A stretch of DNA of 64,000 bases from Diplolepis rosae (Eukaryota > Arthropoda > Insecta > Hymenoptera > Diplolepididae): contig JAPYXD010000450.1 of NCBI GenBank assembly GCA_030998225.1, positions 930,001 through 994,000 on the forward strand. Reading direction: 5' to 3'. The notes below the pieces were generated by a model. The model was given only the letters and a program-made list of their open reading frames with translations. It did not search any database and was not told the DNA's origin. The position numbers and the translations under genes were made by a program. Each line of letters opens with the position of its first letter. The stretch's first letter is position 1. Below, piece after piece: positions 60,226 through 64,000 of this stretch.

Positions 60226-60306
60226 GTGCCGATCAACAATTTATGATTGTACGTGCCGATCTACAAATTAGCAACGTACGTGCTGATCTACAAATTAGCA
60301 GGCACT
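60226..60306. repeat. Three 27-bp tandem repeats
   Basis: Units 60226-60252, 60253-60279 and 60280-60306, each starting GTGCCGATCTACAAATTAGC or a close variant. They lie just upstream of a TATA-like box. Confidence 0.85.
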
Positions 60307-60798
60307 CTCCCACTATAGAAAGAAACAATAATATATAAACCCCAGATTTACCTCTGGAGGTTGTCTTTTCGCTAGTAGCTGTTCAGTCTTCAAGATCTTA
60401 ACGTCGGTAATCACTCCGTCCGCAAGACATACTGTCGGTGTCACGAATTGATCCTTCGATATTCGTAATTTCATAGGTATCTTACACAAGGATTACCTCG
60501 GTACTTGGTAAATATAATCCCTGGTCCTTAAGTAGTGCAAGTCCGGTGGTCGTGAATTAATAAGTGCCGTTAGATACGTGTATCGTCGTATTAAGTCGAG
60601 TTCTGAGAGTTAAATTTACGGAAAACGAATCTAACCAGTGGTTAGCAAGCAAGTTGGATTGTCTGATACGCTTCCTGTATTATTTGACTAGCACTACTTG
60701 ACATCAGCCAGGATTGTGCCGTTATCCTGCTACCAACAAGGAGAACTATACGACAAAACTCTTTCTCTTGTCTTCTCAAGCAGGGAAAAAGCGTAAGT
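60307..60798 (+). promoter_or_regulatory. Candidate promoter and untranslated first exon
   Basis: TATATAA at 60332, an insect initiator-like TCAGTC at 60383 (about 50 bp downstream, longer than the usual 30), about 400 bp of non-coding leader, then a consensus donor GTAAGT at 60793. It could be a retrotransposon LTR or leader, or a host promoter. No coding sequence follows in the window on this strand. Confidence 0.3.
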
Positions 60799-61442
60799 TA
60801 TATATATATATATAAAAGCATCTCAAAATTTATTATATTAACTATAACGCCAATTGTAGTGCGTGAGTTGTATACCTACCCTAGCGGACCCGGTTGAGAG
60901 AGAGATCATAGAATACTCTGACCATTCTCTGACCGCTCTATGATCTCGCATTATTACGGCTAAGAACGGCAAAAAAGACATTAAAAGCATTGCAATTATG
61001 ATTCTGTGGCGAAATTTCAATTAGAAGGTGTAGCAATAAATACAATTATCTTATTTTTCAGCGATAAAAACTAGAAAAACATAATACCTGTCACTGAAGG
61101 TGGCTTCAACTGCTCTCAGTAGCATTTTGCGCGCTAAATTTGAAAAAAAATTAAAGATTTAGAAATGCAAATGTGTAAGATAAATGAATTTAATAATGAA
61201 CTTTACGTGATAAAAGTTGCTGAAATTAATTAAAATTGCATGAATAATGTAGAAAGTATTTTTTAAAGTCTCTGATGTCATTCAATTGTAATTTTTTTCT
61301 TTTGTGCATGATGCGACTTTGCCGACCGTCGTGACAAATCAAACAAATTATTTGGACTGAAAAATGCAAATGTCTAAAATAAATTAATTTAATAATGAAA
61401 TTTACGTAATAGAAGTTGCTGAAATTAATTAAAGTTGCACGA
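60799..61442. other. Non-coding stretch with a small hairpin
   Basis: (TA)n at about 60799-60812; the GAGATCATAG ... CTATGATCTC hairpin at 60903-60948. A related sequence TAAATGAATTTAATAATGAA / TAAATTAATTTAATAATGAA occurs twice (61180 and 61380), a diverged ~200-bp direct repeat. Confidence 0.5.
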
Positions 61443-61815
61443 ATAATTGTACGATCAAACGAACTTACCTTAGTGAAGTTCGATCGTAATTATATGATGT
61501 GTCTCGTCCGAATATATCACTTGTAGTAGCGCCAGCTGCTCGGTTACGACCACAAATTTTAAAGAATAAAAAATTGAAACCCGTTTCCATGTGGAGACCC
61601 TATTCTTCATAATGCACCAACTTCATTTATTTTTAAAGATGAAATATCGTAATCGAATAGATTACTTATGGAAGAAGTAACGATTAGGGGTGGGAAAGGA
61701 AGTGATCTATTCGGATGAGACACATTGTATAATTACGATCGAACTTCACTAAGGTAACTTCGTTTGATCGTACAATTATACTTAAGTGTCTCGTCCTCAA
61801 GATCACTTGTAGTTG
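61443..61815. repeat. Split inverted and direct repeats at the 3' end of the DIRS-like element
   Basis: The left arm 61443-61521 and right arm 61701-61780 are inverted copies (ATTGTACGATCAAACGAA, TAGTGAAGTTCGATCGTAAT, GTGTCTC). A third partial copy, in direct orientation to the left arm, follows at 61763-61815 (GTGTCTCGTCC ... ATCACTTGTAGT). Overlapping inverted and direct copies next to a tyrosine recombinase gene resemble the terminal and internal complementary repeats of DIRS elements. Confidence 0.6.
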
Positions 61816-62040
61816 TTTAAAGCTTCAACGGTGGTATTTCCATTATTTATTTTAGTCCTATTTCATAAACAAGGGAAGACATTTTATTTCGAGTGGACAT
61901 AGAATAATATAATTCATTATTACAGTCTTGTATATCACATCCTGAGATTTCTAACTTTGAAAACAAACTTTTCGCACTTGCGTAATTATAAAAAAATATA
62001 TAAGGTCTTTGAGAGCTTACATTAAGGATATATTAGATTT

Positions 62041-62745
62041 TCATTGACTCAAGGCTTTCTGAGCAAAATTCCTTTTGCCGATAAGCGGTCGTTTATAAAA
62101 TAAGGCAAAAACCTTTGATGAATCCGACCAACATGCCGTCCTTCGAATCACGTCGAGAGAAAAGCCGTTACGTAGGGCGGCCGAAGTAGTAGCGTGTTTA
62201 ATGCTGTATGTGTATCTGTACCTTCCGGCCTTATTCGGGAGGTTCTCTTGACGTAACTCAAAAGGGTCGAGGCGACACAGAACTCCGGCTGGTCTTTGAA
62301 AAGGGGAGTGTTAACAAGGGTTGTTTCTTATTGACACCCGAGGTTTTGATTCTATCTGTAATTCTTATATTTATCACGTCTTTCTGTTGTGTCATATTAC
62401 TCAATATAATTAATGAAATTGTTTGTTGTCTTTGTGCCGTTGCAAGGGCTAACAATGCAACTAATTTAAAGGAAAGGTCTTTGAGTGAAACCTTATCATT
62501 TGGATAAATTGACCTCAAATGGCTAAGAACCAACGTAGGATCCCATGTAAAATCGTATCGCGGATTCTTGAGACTTCAAATTAGACGCACCTTTACAAAA
62601 TCTTTTGATTATGGGATTGTTTCCAATATCCCAGTTGGCAATTAACGCGACGTTGGATCGGTAAGAGTTGATTGTGCCGTAGGCATTCACCCCTTCCAAT
62701 GCAAGAGTCACAAAATCGAGTAACAAAGAAGTTGAAGGTTCAAAA
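62041..62745 (-). pseudogene. DIRS-type tyrosine recombinase
   Basis: Site-specific recombinase that inserts circular cDNA. Minus strand: core-binding part LDFVTLALEGVNAYGTINSY and GNNPIIKRFCKGAS (62523-62726), then after a frameshift VLSHLRSIYPNDKVSLKDLS and FKLVALLALATAQRQQTISL (62460), whose Arg in AQRQ is the first catalytic Arg. After another shift near 62255, SIKHATTSAALRNGFSLDVI (about 62165) gives the H-x-x-R pair and VFALFYKRPL (about 62095) the nucleophilic Tyr. It ends TGA 62041-62043. All four catalytic residues can be seen, but in different frames. Confidence 0.85.
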
Positions 62746-63755
62746 CGTTACGTTCCCTTCTTCTAGCAAAATTCCCACCACAACCTTATTGGTCTCACGT
62801 ATTGCTTCAGCGTTGTGGGTGCCAGAGAGGCTAGCATGACCTGAAGGGCCGGAGTGGGAGATTCCATCTACCGCGAAGGCGTAAGATTTCCTGATAATTT
62901 CGCTACAACCTTCCTGAAAGGAGAAGAGAGCAATTTAATGTCGGGTTTGAGGATAATTGATTCAGAAATTCGTAATTGGTTGAATAAAGGGAACCACGGT
63001 TGCGAAGGCCAGAGTGGAAGAACTACGACCCCTTCTGCTTTATCGGTCTTAATCTTTTTTAATGTTCTCAGGGCTAATGCAAAGGGAGAAAAAGCGTAAA
63101 AATGATCGTTCTCCCAGGACCGTGTAATAGCGTCGGCACTTCCCGCTTCTGGATCGGGGAACCATGAAATAAAACGTGAACATTTTGCATTGATATTTGC
63201 TGCAAAAAAGTCAATCTCGAATCCTCCAAAGATTCTGTCGATCTCTCCAAAGGCGTCTGGAGCAAGAGACCACTCTGTCTCTTGCGAAATGATCTTCGAC
63301 TCTCAATCGGCTTCGACATTGTCAGAAGATTTAATACATGATGCCGAAATCCATAAATCTCGTCGCTCGCACCATTTCCAAATCTCGTTCGCCAGATTAG
63401 CGAGTTTCGGGAACTGGATTCCGCCCATCTTGTTCATGTAGCTCAGTGCTGTCGTGTTGTCGATTCTCAACAGGATTTCGGACGAGCTAATATTTGTTGC
63501 AAAACATTTTAAGGCGTAAAACCGCTGTAAGCTCTAAAAAATTAATGCTTTCATACTTTTGATCTTTGCTCCAATGGCCATGTGTTGATTTTTCTCCACA
63601 GAAGGCACCCCAACCTGTCCTAGAGACATCTGAAAAAATTTCCAACGAGTATCTTCCATCTCTAATTGGATTTCTGAGTGCAGGATTTTATATATTTACG
63701 ATCCACCAATCCAGACCTTCGTGGATATATGCGGGCAACTGTGTAGTTGCGTAAA
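62746..63755 (-). pseudogene. DIRS-type RNase H and downstream linker
   Basis: The minus strand reads SRTGWGAFCGEKSTHGHWSK (about 63620), INFLEL, then in another frame ILLRIDNTTALSYMNKMGGI (about 63445) and WKWCERRDLWISAS; these are the D-E-D region motifs of DIRS RNase H. Further on: NAKCSRFISWFPDPEAGSAD (63170) and HFYAFSPFALALRTLKKIKT (63075). At least three frameshifts or stops (about 63490, 63340, 62950). Confidence 0.85.
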
Positions 63756-64000
63756 ATCCCTTTCCTTATTCTTGAGGGCTAAGAATTTGCATCTTTCCAG
63801 ATCTTTGACGTAAATAGGACCGTATTTTACGGCTGGACACGCTGCCACCAAGTTTCCAATAAGATGAGCCAAATCTCTGATTTTACATTGACGTTTTTCT
63901 TAAAAGAACAAGATAGATTGATAATTTTTTGTCTCTTTTCTACTGGGAGGCTCGTGGTGAAAGCTCTAGAATCCAACAAAAAACCTAAAAATTTCAACGA
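63756..64000 (-). pseudogene. DIRS-type reverse transcriptase, C-terminal end
   Basis: SLKFLGFLLDSRAFTTSLPV (about 63940-64000) is the primer-grip/thumb start of DIRS reverse transcriptases, followed by KIINLSCSF and LAHLIGNLVAACPAVKYGPI. The catalytic block lies beyond the window. Confidence 0.8.

Larger units (their letters stand above)
61443..64000 (-). mobile_element. DIRS-like retrotransposon, 3' part (continues past the window)
   Basis: Minus-strand order from the window edge: end of reverse transcriptase, RNase H, tyrosine recombinase, then terminal repeats. This order with a recombinase instead of an integrase defines DIRS-type elements. Confidence 0.85.

Overview
This is eukaryotic, strongly AT-rich DNA that behaves like a transposon graveyard from an arthropod, most likely an insect and possibly a hymenopteran. 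The pointers are one recognisable host exon (the last exon of the splicing factor gene Aar2), a THAP zinc-finger gene, short introns with canonical GT..AG ends, and a repeat load made of mariner, Tc1, pogo, piggyBac-type, copia, gypsy, DIRS and R1-like LINE families as found in insects. The order is an inference. There are no operons, CRISPR arrays, tRNAs or prokaryotic genes.

Layout. 1-4.3 kb: little recognisable, one TTAA-flanked 150-bp MITE and a weak candidate exon on the minus strand. 4.3-26.9 kb: a roughly symmetrical region. Outer repeats (4280-4412 and 26695-26830), two different DD41D mariners (5.5-6.96 kb, minus; 24.0-26.7 kb, plus) and an inner ~600-bp repeat (6.97-8.17 kb and 23.37-23.99 kb) form matched inverted pairs. 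Its centre holds a degraded gypsy pol split by a 4.8-kb pogo element, which itself carries a 1.94-kb TTAA-flanked foldback element. It also holds an R1-type LINE ORF1, several MITEs and a tandem array. 28.1-28.9 kb: a Penelope-like terminal fragment and the last coding exon of Aar2. 29.9-32.7 kb: a Tc1 element and a second pogo relic. 33.1-34.8 kb: a multi-exon, damaged gene that may be BEN-related, cut off by LINE DNA. 34.8-37.8 kb: an R1-like LINE ORF1 start (plus) next to an R1-like pol (minus). 38.2-41.6 kb: a mariner fragment, a gypsy protease fragment, a near-perfect hairpin and a THAP gene. 41.8-46.5 kb: a complete copia element with two 230-bp LTRs. 47.2-50.1 kb: a 5S-like relic and gypsy gag-pol. 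50.1-56.0 kb: a LINE on the minus strand into which a 3,000-bp DNA transposon with ~170-bp near-identical inverted ends has inserted. 56.0-57.8 kb: a large inverted-end element. 58.6-59.9 kb: a full-length mariner. 61.4-64.0 kb: the 3' half of a DIRS-like tyrosine-recombinase retrotransposon.

Almost every transposon gene here is broken by stops or frameshifts, so the region is mostly dead DNA layered by nested insertion. The best candidates for something poorly described are the 3,000-bp element at 50574-53573 (intron-containing, cysteine-rich transposase, 5'-CAC ends, TAGA target duplication) and the 22-kb symmetrical inverted arrangement with a repeated GTTGAGTAAAA-type motif.
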